A stretch of 64,000 nt of DNA from Pseudonocardia humida (lineage in GTDB: Bacteria > Actinomycetota > Actinomycetes > Mycobacteriales > Pseudonocardiaceae). The notes below the pieces were generated by a model that worked only from the letters and a program-made list of their open reading frames with translations, had not been told where the DNA came from and ran no database searches. The translations under genes and the position numbers were made by a program. This document shows positions 50,467-59,069 of this stretch, piece after piece. Location of the stretch: positions 186,001 through 250,000 of the forward strand of contig NZ_JAGSOV010000023.1 of NCBI RefSeq assembly GCF_023898865.1. Direction: 5' to 3'. Position 1 is the stretch's first letter. Each line of letters opens with the position of its first letter.

Positions 50467-50492
50467 GCGGGGGCGGGCGCGCCCGCCCCCGC
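50467..50492. terminator. Perfect 26-base palindrome between binding protein and permease genes
   Basis: GCGGGGGCGGGCG followed by its exact reverse complement. It gives a very stable RNA hairpin 8 bases after the binding-protein stop. No T-run follows. Such hairpins often attenuate or protect the upstream message, so that binding protein is made in excess over permease. Confidence 0.6.
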
Positions 50493-50548
50493 ACCGGCTC
50501 CACCTCCCACCGAGCCCACCGCCCGCCCCGACCAGTGGACCCGAGCTG

Positions 50549-51562
50549 ATGATCCGTTTCGTCGCCAAGCGCCTGGCCCTGATGCCCCTGCTGCTGTGGG
50601 GGATCGTGACCATCGCGTTCCTGCTGTCGCACGCCGTCGCGGACAACCCGCTCGCCTCGATCGTCGGTGAGCGCAACCTCGGCAACCCCGACGTCGTGCG
50701 GGCCGCCACCGAGCGGTGGGGGCTCGACAAGAGCCTGCCCGAGCAGTACTTCGTCTACATCGCGAACCTGCTGCAGGGCGACATGGGGACCTCGTTCCGC
50801 ACCAAGGCCCCGGTGGGCGCGGACCTCGCCGTCCGCCTCCCCGCCACGCTCGAGCTCGCCGCCGTCGCCCTGGTGTTCGCGATCGTCATCGGGACCCTGC
50901 TGGGCGTGCTGGCCGCCCGGATGCGGGGCAAGCTCGTCGACGGCGTGGTGCGGGTCCTCGCGCTGCTCGGGTCCTCGCTCCCGGTCTTCTGGGTGGGGCT
51001 GATCTTCCTGTTCCTCTTCTACGCCACCCTGGGGGTCGCCGCGGGCCCTGGCCGGCTGTCCGCCCGCGTGATCCCGCCCCCGGACGCCACGGGCTTCTAC
51101 ACCGTCGACGCCCTGCTCGCCGGCGACTGGCCCCTGTTCGTCGACGCCTTCCAGCACCTGCTCATGCCCGCGCTGATCATGAGCCTGGCGCTGCTGGGCA
51201 CCGTGATCCGCATCGTGCGCTCGCAGATGCTGGAGGAGCAGGGGTCCGACTACGCCCGCACCGCCCGGGCCAAGGGGATGACGCGCGGCCAGGTGCTCAA
51301 CCGGCACGTCCTGCGCAACGCGATCACGCCCGTGATCACCATCGTCGGCGTCTCGGTCGGCCTGCTCATCATGGGCGCGGTCCTCATCGAGACGATCTTC
51401 TCCTGGAACGGCATCGGCACCTACGCCGTCGAGTCGTCCCGCGCGCTGGACTTCCCGGCGATCACCGGGGTGTGCCTGGTGGGCGGCTGCATCTTCCTGG
51501 TCGCCAACCTCATCACCGACATCGCCTACGCCGTCGTCGACCCCCGAGTGAGGCTGTCGTGA
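50549..51562 (+). CDS. Peptide ABC transporter permease, DppB-like
   Basis: 337 residues with six membrane segments. The N-terminal MIRFVAKRLALMPLLLWGIV is typical, and the permease loop EEQGSDYARTARAKGMTRGQVLNRHVLRNA contains the conserved EAA-type motif. Its stop overlaps the DppC GTG. It forms the membrane channel with DppC. Confidence 0.93.
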   Translation: MIRFVAKRLALMPLLLWGIVTIAFLLSHAVADNPLASIVGERNLGNPDVVRAATERWGLDKSLPEQYFVYIANLLQGDMGTSFRTKAPVGADLAVRLPATLELAAVALVFAIVIGTLLGVLAARMRGKLVDGVVRVLALLGSSLPVFWVGLIFLFLFYATLGVAAGPGRLSARVIPPPDATGFYTVDALLAGDWPLFVDAFQHLLMPALIMSLALLGTVIRIVRSQMLEEQGSDYARTARAKGMTRGQVLNRHVLRNAITPVITIVGVSVGLLIMGAVLIETIFSWNGIGTYAVESSRALDFPAITGVCLVGGCIFLVANLITDIAYAVVDPRVRLS

Positions 51563-52455
51563 CGCTCGCCGCCGCCCCCGACGCCGCGTCCCCGACGGCC
51601 GGGCCCCCGCCGCCGGGGACGGAGGTCCCGCTCCGCGGGCGGTTCCGCCGGCTGCTGACGCCCTCGATCCTCGCCGGTGCCGCGGTCGTCGCGGCGTGGA
51701 TCCTGGTGATCGCGTTCGCGGGCGTGCTCGCGCCGTACGACCCCTACGCGGTGGCCGGGCCCCGGCTGAGCCCGCCGACGGGCGAGTTCCTCCTCGGCAC
51801 GGACACCCTGGGCCGCGACGTGCTGTCGCGGGTGCTGCACGGGGCGCGGCTGTCGCTGCCGATCGCGCTGGCCACGATCAGCATCGCCGCGCTCGTGGGG
51901 AGCGTGGTCGGAGCGGTCGCCGGCTTCTACGGCGGCATCGTCGACGCCGTGCTCATGCGCCTGGCCGACATCACCATGGCCTTCCCCAGCATCCTGCTCG
52001 CGATGGCGGTGGCCGCCGCGCTCGGGCCCGGCCTCACCAACTCCTTCGTGGCGATCGTCGTGGTCTGGTGGCCCATCTACGCGCGGCTCATCCGGGGCCA
52101 GATCCTCTCGATCAAGGAGCGCGAGTACGTCACCTCGGCCAGGGCGATCGGGATGAGCCGCCTGAGGACCCTGCGCAAGCACGTCCTCCCCCACGCCCTC
52201 ACCCCGGTGCTCGTCTCCGCCACCATGGACCTCGGCATGATCATCATCCTGGTCGCCTCGCTGAGCTTCCTCGGGCTCGGCGCGCTGCCGCCCTCACCGG
52301 AGTGGGGGGCGATGATCACCGAGGGGTCGGCGAACTTCTACCAGTGGTGGATCGCCGCCGGGCCCGGCCTGGCGATGGTCACGATCGTCCTCGCGGTCAA
52401 CTTCCTCGGCGACAGCCTGCGCGACGTCCTGGACGTCAGGACCCGCGTCCGGTGA
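51559..52455 (+). CDS. Peptide ABC transporter permease, DppC-like
   Basis: 298 residues from the GTG overlapping the dppB-like stop. It carries the DppC N-terminal segment and GTDTLGRDVLSRVLHGARLSL. The loop EREYVTSARAIGMSRLRTLRKHVLPHAL is the ATPase-contact site. About six membrane segments. It pairs with the preceding permease. Confidence 0.93.
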   Translation: MTLAAAPDAASPTAGPPPPGTEVPLRGRFRRLLTPSILAGAAVVAAWILVIAFAGVLAPYDPYAVAGPRLSPPTGEFLLGTDTLGRDVLSRVLHGARLSLPIALATISIAALVGSVVGAVAGFYGGIVDAVLMRLADITMAFPSILLAMAVAAALGPGLTNSFVAIVVVWWPIYARLIRGQILSIKEREYVTSARAIGMSRLRTLRKHVLPHALTPVLVSATMDLGMIIILVASLSFLGLGALPPSPEWGAMITEGSANFYQWWIAAGPGLAMVTIVLAVNFLGDSLRDVLDVRTRVR

Positions 52456-52490
52456 GCGGCGCACCCGATCCCCGAACGGAGGCGGACCCG

Positions 52491-54152
52491 ATGATCGTCG
52501 CGACCGACGACGAGCGGCCCCTGCTGGAGATCAGCGGCCTGACCGTCGCGTTCAGCACCACCCGCGGCCCCGTCCAGGCCGTGCGCGGGGCGGACCTGAC
52601 GGTCCGCCGCGGCGAGACCGTCGCCGTCGTCGGCGAGAGCGGGTCCGGCAAGTCCACGCTCGCCTCGGCCATCAACGGGCTGCTGGCCCCCAACGGCGCC
52701 GTGACGGCCGGGACGATCACCTTCGACGGCACGGACCTGCTCGCACTCCCCGAGCGGCGGATGAACGCCGTGCGCGGCAGGCGGATCGGCCTGGTCCCGC
52801 AGGACCCGATGTCCAACCTCAACCCGCTGGTGCCCGTCGGGCGGCAGATCTCGGAGATCTTCCGGATCCACGGCGTGGCCACCGGTCGCGCGGCCCGCGA
52901 CCGCGCGATCGAGCTGCTCGGGTCGGTCGGCATCCCCGACCCGGGGCACCGCTACCGCCAGTACCCGCACGAGTTCTCCGGCGGGATGCGGCAGCGGGTG
53001 CTGATCGCGATGGGCCTGGCCTGCCGGCCCCAGCTGCTCATCGCCGACGAGCCGACCTCCGCGCTCGACGTGACCGTGCAGAAGATCGTCCTGGACCTGC
53101 TCGACGAGCTCACCACCTCGATGGGCACGGCCGTCCTGCTGGTCACCCACGACCTGGCGCTCGCCGCCGAGCGCGCCGACCGGGTCGTGGTGATGCACCG
53201 CGGAGCCGTCGTGGAGTGCGGCCCGACGGCGACGGTGCTGGCCGACCCGCAGGACGACTACACGCGCAGGCTGCTCGCGGCGGCCCCGAGCATGGCCACC
53301 GACTCCCTCGTCGACGGGGGGACGCCGACCGCCGCCCGACCCGTCATCGAGGTGGTGGGGCTGCGCAAGGAGTACCCGGTGCGCAAGGGCGCGTTCGGCA
53401 GGCGCGAGCAGTTCCTCGCCGTCGACGACGTCTCGTTCTCCGTGCCGCGCGGCCGGACCGTCGGCATCGTCGGCGAGAGCGGATCGGGCAAGTCCACCAC
53501 CGCGAAGATGCTGCTGATGCTCGAGCCGAGCACGTCCGGCGACATCGTCTTCGACGACCGCGACGTCACCGGCCTGGCCGGGCCCGACCTGTTCGCGTTC
53601 CGCCGCCGGGTCCAGCCGGTTTTCCAGAACCCCTACGCGGCGCTCGACCCGCGGTACACGGTGGGCGACACCGTCCGGGAGCCGCTGGAGGTGCACCGGA
53701 TCGGCACCCGCGTCGAGCAGGACGCCCGCGTCGCGGAGCTGCTGGCCCAGGTCGCCCTCGATCCCGCGCTGGCCGACCGGTACCCGCACGAGCTCTCCGG
53801 CGGGCAGCGCCAGCGGGTCGCGATCGCCCGGGCGCTCGCACTCGACCCCGAGGTCGTGATCCTCGACGAGGCCGTGTCGGCCCTCGACGTGCTCGTCCAG
53901 GCGCAGATCCTCGACCTGCTCGTCGAGCTGCAGCGCAGGCTCGGGCTCAGCTACGTGTTCATCAGCCACGACCTCGCCGTGGTGCGCATCCTGTGCCACC
54001 ACGTCCACGTCATGAGGGACGGCCGGATCGTGGAGAGCGGATCGCCCGCCACCCTCTTCCGGGACCCGCAGCACGAGTACACGAGGGAGCTCCTGGCCGC
54101 CATCCCGATCGGCGCGCCCCGACCCGAGGAGGTCGAGGCGCCCACCGCATGA
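52491..54152 (+). CDS. Fused oligopeptide ABC ATPase (DppD-DppF-like in one chain)
   Basis: 553 residues from the ATG at 52491, which has GGAGG 8 bases upstream. A GTG at 52452 overlapping the previous stop is an alternative. Two full ATPase domains are present. The first has GESGSGKST near residue 47, FSGGMRQRVLIAMGLA and LIADEPTSALD; the second has GESGSGKST near residue 329, LSGGQRQRVAIARALA and ILDEAVSALD. The second Walker B has the less usual EAVSALD. It powers the importer. Confidence 0.93.
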   Translation: MIVATDDERPLLEISGLTVAFSTTRGPVQAVRGADLTVRRGETVAVVGESGSGKSTLASAINGLLAPNGAVTAGTITFDGTDLLALPERRMNAVRGRRIGLVPQDPMSNLNPLVPVGRQISEIFRIHGVATGRAARDRAIELLGSVGIPDPGHRYRQYPHEFSGGMRQRVLIAMGLACRPQLLIADEPTSALDVTVQKIVLDLLDELTTSMGTAVLLVTHDLALAAERADRVVVMHRGAVVECGPTATVLADPQDDYTRRLLAAAPSMATDSLVDGGTPTAARPVIEVVGLRKEYPVRKGAFGRREQFLAVDDVSFSVPRGRTVGIVGESGSGKSTTAKMLLMLEPSTSGDIVFDDRDVTGLAGPDLFAFRRRVQPVFQNPYAALDPRYTVGDTVREPLEVHRIGTRVEQDARVAELLAQVALDPALADRYPHELSGGQRQRVAIARALALDPEVVILDEAVSALDVLVQAQILDLLVELQRRLGLSYVFISHDLAVVRILCHHVHVMRDGRIVESGSPATLFRDPQHEYTRELLAAIPIGAPRPEEVEAPTA

Positions 54153-54282
54153 CCCGCGGGGGTGAAGACGCGGTGGGGGCGACGCGGTGGGGCCACCTGG
54201 CCATCGCCTCGGCGACCGCAGGAGTGAGTCGCCCGTCGCCGGGCACCCCCCGTTCGGCCAGCCACCGAGCGGAGGAGGCGCA

Positions 54283-55050
54283 GTGCCGGTGACGCGGCGG
54301 GAACGGCGGGAGGGCGACCTCTCGATGGCGGTGGACCGAGACGGGGACGCGCGGGTCGTGCTGCGCGGGACGCTGGACCCGGAGCACGTGGCCTTCGTGC
54401 GCGACCCCGTGACGGCGCTGCTGCGCGACGTCGACCGCGTCGTCGTCGACATCACCGCCCTGTCCATCACCAGCACGTCGGTCCTGCAGGTCTTCCCCGA
54501 CGCCCTCGACGCCGCGGGGGGCTGGCCCGCCGCCCGCCTCGCGCTGGTCTACCGCGACCGGACGATGGGGCAGGCCCTGCGCGCCTCCCGGGTCGCCCGC
54601 CGGGTCGCCGTCGCCGACGAGCCCGAGCTCGCCCTGCTGCGCTGCGCCGAGCAGCCCCGCGAGGTCCGGGCCCGGTGGACGCTGCCGCCCGGCCTGGACG
54701 CCCCCCGGCTCAGCCGCAGCCGGCTGGGCCTGCAGCTGGCCTCCTGGTCCTGCCCGGGCAGCGACCCCCGGCGCGTGGAGGCGGTGCTCAACGAGCTCGT
54801 CACGAACGCCGTGCTGCACGCCGGCACCGACCTGCAGGTCGGCCTCCTGCTCGACGAGGACGGGCTGCGCGTCGAGGTGCGCGACTCCCACCCCGCCCTG
54901 CCCGTGACCGACCCGCCCAGCGGGTACGGGCTGCGGGTCGTGGCGGCGCTGGCCGCGCAGTGGGGGGTCGACGAGCGCGCGGACGGCAAGACCGTCTGGG
55001 CCCGCTTCAGCTGCGACGGCCGCGCTCCCGGGCCCGGGCTGGACGCGTGA
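54283..55050 (+). CDS. STAS-HATPase fusion, anti-sigma/anti-anti-sigma type regulator
   Basis: 255 residues from the GTG at 54283 (GTG 54289 possible), with GGAGGAGG upstream. Residues about 15-115 resemble a STAS anti-sigma antagonist domain (VVVDITALSITSTS). Residues about 135-250 are an HATPase_c_2 kinase-like domain with the N-box NELVTNAVLHAG, and SGYGLRVVAALAAQWGV. Such proteins act in partner-switching control of sigma factors. No sigma factor gene is adjacent. Confidence 0.82.
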   Translation: MPVTRRERREGDLSMAVDRDGDARVVLRGTLDPEHVAFVRDPVTALLRDVDRVVVDITALSITSTSVLQVFPDALDAAGGWPAARLALVYRDRTMGQALRASRVARRVAVADEPELALLRCAEQPREVRARWTLPPGLDAPRLSRSRLGLQLASWSCPGSDPRRVEAVLNELVTNAVLHAGTDLQVGLLLDEDGLRVEVRDSHPALPVTDPPSGYGLRVVAALAAQWGVDERADGKTVWARFSCDGRAPGPGLDA

Positions 55051-55065
55051 GGGCGCGGACGACCG

Positions 55066-56097
55066 TCACCAGCGGACGGCGAGCCCGGTGGCGGCCAGCG
55101 GCGCCACCGCCGCTCCGACCTGCTCGAAGCCCGCGCCGACGGTGTCGCCGCGCAGGTAGCGGGCGTGGATGTCCTCGGCGATCACCGCGGCCTTGAAGTA
55201 GCCCAGTGCGATGTGGAAGGCCAGGCCGCTGAGGTCGCGGCCGGTCACCGCGGCGTAGTGGGCGGCCAGGTCGTCGGGGCGCGGCAGCCGCGGGCTGGTG
55301 GAGGCCGCAGCGCCGCCGAGCACCGGGTCGAAGGCCGGGTCGGCGTAGGCGATGTGCAGTCCGAGGTCGGCCAGCGGGTCGCCGAGCGTGGCCATCTCCC
55401 AGTCGACCAGCGCCCGGACCACGCCCGGGTCGTCGGGGTCGAGGATGGCGTTGTCGATGCGGAAGTCGCCGTGCACGATCGCCGTGCCGCTCTCCGGCGG
55501 GCAGTCGCGGGCCAGCCGCTCGTGCAGGGCCTCGACGTCGGGGAGCTCCCGGGTCGCGATCCGGGTCCACTGGCCGTACCAGCGCCGGACCTGGCGGGCC
55601 AGGTAGCCCTGCGGGCGGCCGAATCCGGCCAGCCCGACCGCCGCCGGGTCGACCGCGTGCAGGGCACCGAGCACCTCGACCAGGCCGCGCGCGCAGCGGG
55701 CGACGTCGTCGTCGGAGAGCGGGTCGAGATCGGCGCGGGTGCGCAGCACCGTGCCCGGCACGTGCTCGACGACCGCGAAGGGCACCCCGATGACCGCCGG
55801 GTCCTCGGTCATCGCCACCGGCCGGGCCACCGGCACGCCGTGCCCGTGCAGGGCGGCGACCACCCGGTACTCGCGGGCCATGTCGTGCGCGGACGGGTTG
55901 AGCCCGCCCAGCGGCGGGCGGCGCAGCACCCAGGTGGAGCGGCCGTCGGTGAGCCGGTAGGTGAGGTTGGACCGGCCGCCGTGCATCAGCTCCGCGCGCA
56001 GCGGCCCGGTCCCGGGCACCTCGGCGGCGAGGAACGCCTGCAGGGCGGGCAGGTCCAGGCCGGCCATGGCCGGGTCGGGATCGATGTCGACGCTCAT
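55066..56097 (-). CDS. Aminoglycoside phosphotransferase-like (APH/ACAD10-type) kinase
   Basis: 343 residues from the ATG at 56097. The kinase-like fold shows GGRSNLTYRLTDG, FAVVEHVPGTVL, the catalytic loop HGDFRIDNAIL and metal site VDWEMATLGDPLADLG. This is the pattern of APH-domain proteins associated with acyl-CoA dehydrogenase ACAD10, which act on 4-hydroxy acids. An acyl-CoA ligase lies nearby. The gene is divergent from a TetR gene around a strong palindrome. Confidence 0.88.
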   Translation of the reverse strand: MSVDIDPDPAMAGLDLPALQAFLAAEVPGTGPLRAELMHGGRSNLTYRLTDGRSTWVLRRPPLGGLNPSAHDMAREYRVVAALHGHGVPVARPVAMTEDPAVIGVPFAVVEHVPGTVLRTRADLDPLSDDDVARCARGLVEVLGALHAVDPAAVGLAGFGRPQGYLARQVRRWYGQWTRIATRELPDVEALHERLARDCPPESGTAIVHGDFRIDNAILDPDDPGVVRALVDWEMATLGDPLADLGLHIAYADPAFDPVLGGAAASTSPRLPRPDDLAAHYAAVTGRDLSGLAFHIALGYFKAAVIAEDIHARYLRGDTVGAGFEQVGAAVAPLAATGLAVRW

Positions 56098-56108
56098 GGT
56101 GCCCCCAA

Positions 56109-56126
56109 GGCTAACGCTCGTTAGCC
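56109..56126. promoter_or_regulatory. Palindromic operator, 12 bases upstream of the APH-like gene
   Basis: GGCTAACG and CGTTAGCC flank a CT centre, an 18-base near-perfect palindrome typical for TetR dimers. It lies between the divergent APH-like and TetR genes. A related site, CGGCTAGCCG, is at 56197-56206 next to a near-consensus -10 (TATGAT, 56191-56196). Confidence 0.6.
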
Positions 56127-56190
56127 GGCCGGAGCCGGCGGCCTGCCGGGCCGGGCAGCGCCGGCCGGGCGCGCTTCCCCGTGGGCTCAC

Positions 56191-56206
56191 TATGATCGGC
56201 TAGCCG
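56191..56206 (+). promoter_or_regulatory. -10 element and palindrome of the tetR promoter
   Basis: TATGAT (56191-56196, five of six consensus) is followed directly by CGGCTAGCCG. A bound dimer would cover the start of transcription, so autoregulation is likely. No convincing -35 box was found. Confidence 0.45.
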
Positions 56207-56221
56207 GTGGGAGGGGACGCG

Positions 56222-56803
56222 ATGACGGTGGCCGCGAGCTCGCGCACGGACGACATCCGCGCCGCCGCGCTCGAACTTTTCACCCGCAACGGCTACCCGG
56301 CCACGACGATGGCCGACATCGGCGCGGCCGTCGGGATGCGCGGACCCAGCCTGTACAAGCACGTGGCGTCCAAGCAGGACCTGTTGGTGCAGATCATGAC
56401 CGGCACGATGGACGCGCTGCTGGCCGCCCACCGCGCGGCCGTGGCCACCACCGCCGACCCGGTGGAGCGGCTGCGGCGCGCGGTCGACGCGCACGTCCGC
56501 TACCACGCCCGACACCGGCTCGAGGCGTTCGTCGGCGCCCGCGAGCTGCGCAGCCTGGCCGAGCCGCACCGGCAGGCGGTGCTGGGCAGGCGCGCCGAGT
56601 ACGAGCAGGGGTTCCGCAGGCTCGTCCACGACGGCGTCGAGGTCGGCCGGTTCACCGTGCAGTCGACCCGGCTCGCGTCCTACGCGATCCTCGACCTCGG
56701 CATGGGCATCGCCGCCTGGTACCGCGAGGACGGCGAGCTCTCCGAGAACGAGGTCGCCTGGCAGTACACGGAGTTCGCGCTGCGGCTGGTCGGAGCCGGC
56801 TGA
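56222..56803 (+). CDS. TetR family transcriptional regulator
   Basis: 193 residues from the ATG at 56222, with GGGAGGGG ahead. The helix-turn-helix is RNGYPATTMADIGAAVGMRGPSLYKHVASKQDLL. The ligand domain resembles KstR2/fatty-acid-type regulators, WYREDGELS near the end. It probably controls the divergent APH-like gene, and perhaps the convergent acyl-CoA ligase operon, in response to an acyl-CoA (inference). Confidence 0.9.
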   Translation: MTVAASSRTDDIRAAALELFTRNGYPATTMADIGAAVGMRGPSLYKHVASKQDLLVQIMTGTMDALLAAHRAAVATTADPVERLRRAVDAHVRYHARHRLEAFVGARELRSLAEPHRQAVLGRRAEYEQGFRRLVHDGVEVGRFTVQSTRLASYAILDLGMGIAAWYREDGELSENEVAWQYTEFALRLVGAG

Positions 56804-56820
56804 GCGCGCCGGGCGGCGCC

Positions 56821-58386
56821 TCACCGGATGCGCCGTTCGGCACCGGCCCAGGCCTCGTCCCGCAGCAGGTACTTCTGGATCTTGCCGGTGGAGGTCTTGG
56901 GCAGCTCCCCGAACGTCACCGTCTTGGGCGCCTTGAACCGGGCCAACCGCCCCCGCACGTGCTCGACGATCTCGGCCTCGGTCGCCGACGCGCCTTCGCG
57001 CAGCGTCACGAACGCGGCCGGGACCTCGCCCCACCGCTCGTCGGGGACGGCGATCACCGCCACCTCCAGCACCGCCGGGTGGTCCATGATCGCCTGCTCG
57101 ACCTCGACCGAGGCGATGTTCTCCCCACCGGAGATGATCACGTCCTTGCTGCGGTCGCGCAGCTCGACGTAGCCGTCGGGGTGCACCACCCCGATGTCGC
57201 CGGTGCGGAACCACCCGTCCGGCGCGGCCGCCGCGGTGGCCTCGGGATCCTTCAGGTAGCCCAGCATCACGTTGTTGCCCCGCAGCGCGATCTGCCCGGT
57301 CGTCGTGCCGTCCGCGGGGACGTCGGAGCCGTCGTCGGCGATCACCCGGGCGGTGCAGGCGATCATGTTCCCGACGCCCTGGCGGGCCTTGAGCCGAGCC
57401 TGCGCGTCGCCGTCGAGGGAGTCCCACTCCGGGCGCCAGTCGCAGATCATCGCCGGGCCGAACGTCTCGGTCAGCCCGTAGAGGTGGGTGACCTCGAAGC
57501 CCAGCTCGGCCATCCGGCGCAGGATCGCCGGTGACGGCGGCGAACCGCCGGTGGCGATGCGCACGGTCGTCTCCACCGGGGCGGCCTGCTTCGCGTAGGC
57601 GATCATCGACAGCACCGTGGGGGCGCCGTTGAGGTGGGTCACGCCCTCGGCGCGGATCAGCCGCCACACCTCGACCGGGTCGACCCTGGGCAGGCACACG
57701 TGGGTGGCCGCGGCGGCGGTGACCGCCCACGGGAAGCACCAGCCGTTGCAGTGGAACATCGGCAGCGTCCACAGGTGCACCGCCGACGGCGTCAGCCCGG
57801 TGTGCCCCACCATCGCCAGCGCCTGCAGGTAGGCGCCCCGGTGGTGGTACATCACGCCCTTGGGGCGCCCCGTCGTCCCGGACGTGTAGTTGATCGACAG
57901 CAGGGCGCGCTCGTCGTCGGGGGTGTCGTGGCGCGGCTCGGCCCCGGCCAGCAGCCGCTCGTACTCCTCCCCCGCCCGGATCCGGGTGGGGGGGTCCTCC
58001 AGGCCCGACAGCGCCGCGTCGACCAGGTCGTCGAAGACGGGGTCGTGCACCAGCACCGCGGCCCCGCAGTGCTCCAGGATGTAGGCCACCTCGCCCGCCG
58101 AGAGCCGGGTGTTCACCGCCACCAGCGCCGAACCCGCCCACGGCACCCCGAAGTTGGCCTCCAGCAGCACGTGGGTGTTGGGCGCCAGCACCGCCACCGG
58201 CCTGCCCTGCGCCAGCGGCGCCAGCCCCCCGGCCAGCCGCGTGCACCGCTCGTGCAGCTCGGCGTAGGTCCAGCGCCGGCCGCCGTCGACCACGCCGACG
58301 CGGTCGCCGTGCGCGGCCGCCGCCCGGTCCAGGTACGCGGTCGGGGTCAGCGGCTCGAACGACAGGGCGTCCAGCAGGTCGCTCAT
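56821..58386 (-). CDS. Acyl-CoA synthetase (AMP-binding, fatty-acid ligase type)
   Basis: 521 residues. The AMP-binding motif YTSGTTGRPKG, the GLTET element in HLYGLTETFGP, GWFRTGDIGVVHPDGY and the C-terminal LPKTSTGKIQKYLLR with the catalytic Lys are all visible. It activates a carboxylic acid to an acyl-CoA. It overlaps the nitroreductase start by 4 bases and is the last gene of the flavin-related operon. Confidence 0.92.
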   Translation of the reverse strand: MSDLLDALSFEPLTPTAYLDRAAAAHGDRVGVVDGGRRWTYAELHERCTRLAGGLAPLAQGRPVAVLAPNTHVLLEANFGVPWAGSALVAVNTRLSAGEVAYILEHCGAAVLVHDPVFDDLVDAALSGLEDPPTRIRAGEEYERLLAGAEPRHDTPDDERALLSINYTSGTTGRPKGVMYHHRGAYLQALAMVGHTGLTPSAVHLWTLPMFHCNGWCFPWAVTAAAATHVCLPRVDPVEVWRLIRAEGVTHLNGAPTVLSMIAYAKQAAPVETTVRIATGGSPPSPAILRRMAELGFEVTHLYGLTETFGPAMICDWRPEWDSLDGDAQARLKARQGVGNMIACTARVIADDGSDVPADGTTTGQIALRGNNVMLGYLKDPEATAAAAPDGWFRTGDIGVVHPDGYVELRDRSKDVIISGGENIASVEVEQAIMDHPAVLEVAVIAVPDERWGEVPAAFVTLREGASATEAEIVEHVRGRLARFKAPKTVTFGELPKTSTGKIQKYLLRDEAWAGAERRIR

Positions 58387-59045
58387 CGGACACCGCCGCC
58401 CGTCCGCGCCCGGTGCTGCCCCCACCGCTCCCAGTGCACGACCTCCTCGACCGGGCGCCGCTTCGGCTGCGCCCACCGCCCCTGCGACGGGTAGCCCAGC
58501 GGGACCAGTGCCATGGTCAGCGCGTCGGCCGGCAGGCCGAGCAGCGCACGCAGCTCGTCCTCGTGGCCGCCGTAGAGGGTGGTCAGCGAGGTGCCGATGC
58601 CGTGCGCGCGGGCCGCCAGGCACAGCTGCTGGACCGCCCCGTAGATCGACGAGCCGACCCGCGGGCTGGTCGCGTCGGCCGCGCCGCGCAGCACCGGGAA
58701 CACCCACACCGGGGCGTCGGCCAGGTGGTGGGCCAGGTGCTCGGCGCCGAGGTAGCCGCGCGGGGTGAGCCCGCCGTCGACCTCGCCGGCCAGGATCTGC
58801 GCCCGCCGGGCGCCGTAGGCGCGGTCCCAGTTCTCCCGGTACCAGGCCGCGACCGTGCCCTTGACCCCCGGATCGGTCACCACCACCCAGCCCCACTGCT
58901 GGGCGTTGCCGCCGGAGGGGCCGCGGACCGCCGCGTCGAGGACCTCCCACAGCACGTCGTCGGGGATCGGGTCGGGCGCCAGGTAGCGCCGGGCGGGCGT
59001 GGAGTGCAGCGCGTCCAGGACGGACAGCGACGCCGGGTCCACCAC
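58383..59045 (-). CDS. Nitroreductase family protein
   Basis: 220 residues. The FMN-binding pattern shows STPARRYLAPDPIPDDVLWEVLDAAVRGPSGGNAQQWGWVVV, and AARAHGIGTSLTTLYGG. It reduces nitro, quinone or enone groups with NAD(P)H and FMN. It is co-transcribed with the acyl-CoA ligase and may act on its substrate. Confidence 0.88.
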   Translation of the reverse strand: MVDPASLSVLDALHSTPARRYLAPDPIPDDVLWEVLDAAVRGPSGGNAQQWGWVVVTDPGVKGTVAAWYRENWDRAYGARRAQILAGEVDGGLTPRGYLGAEHLAHHLADAPVWVFPVLRGAADATSPRVGSSIYGAVQQLCLAARAHGIGTSLTTLYGGHEDELRALLGLPADALTMALVPLGYPSQGRWAQPKRRPVEEVVHWERWGQHRARTGGGVR

Positions 59046-59069
59046 GGTGGTCCTCCTCGGGAGCTCGGA

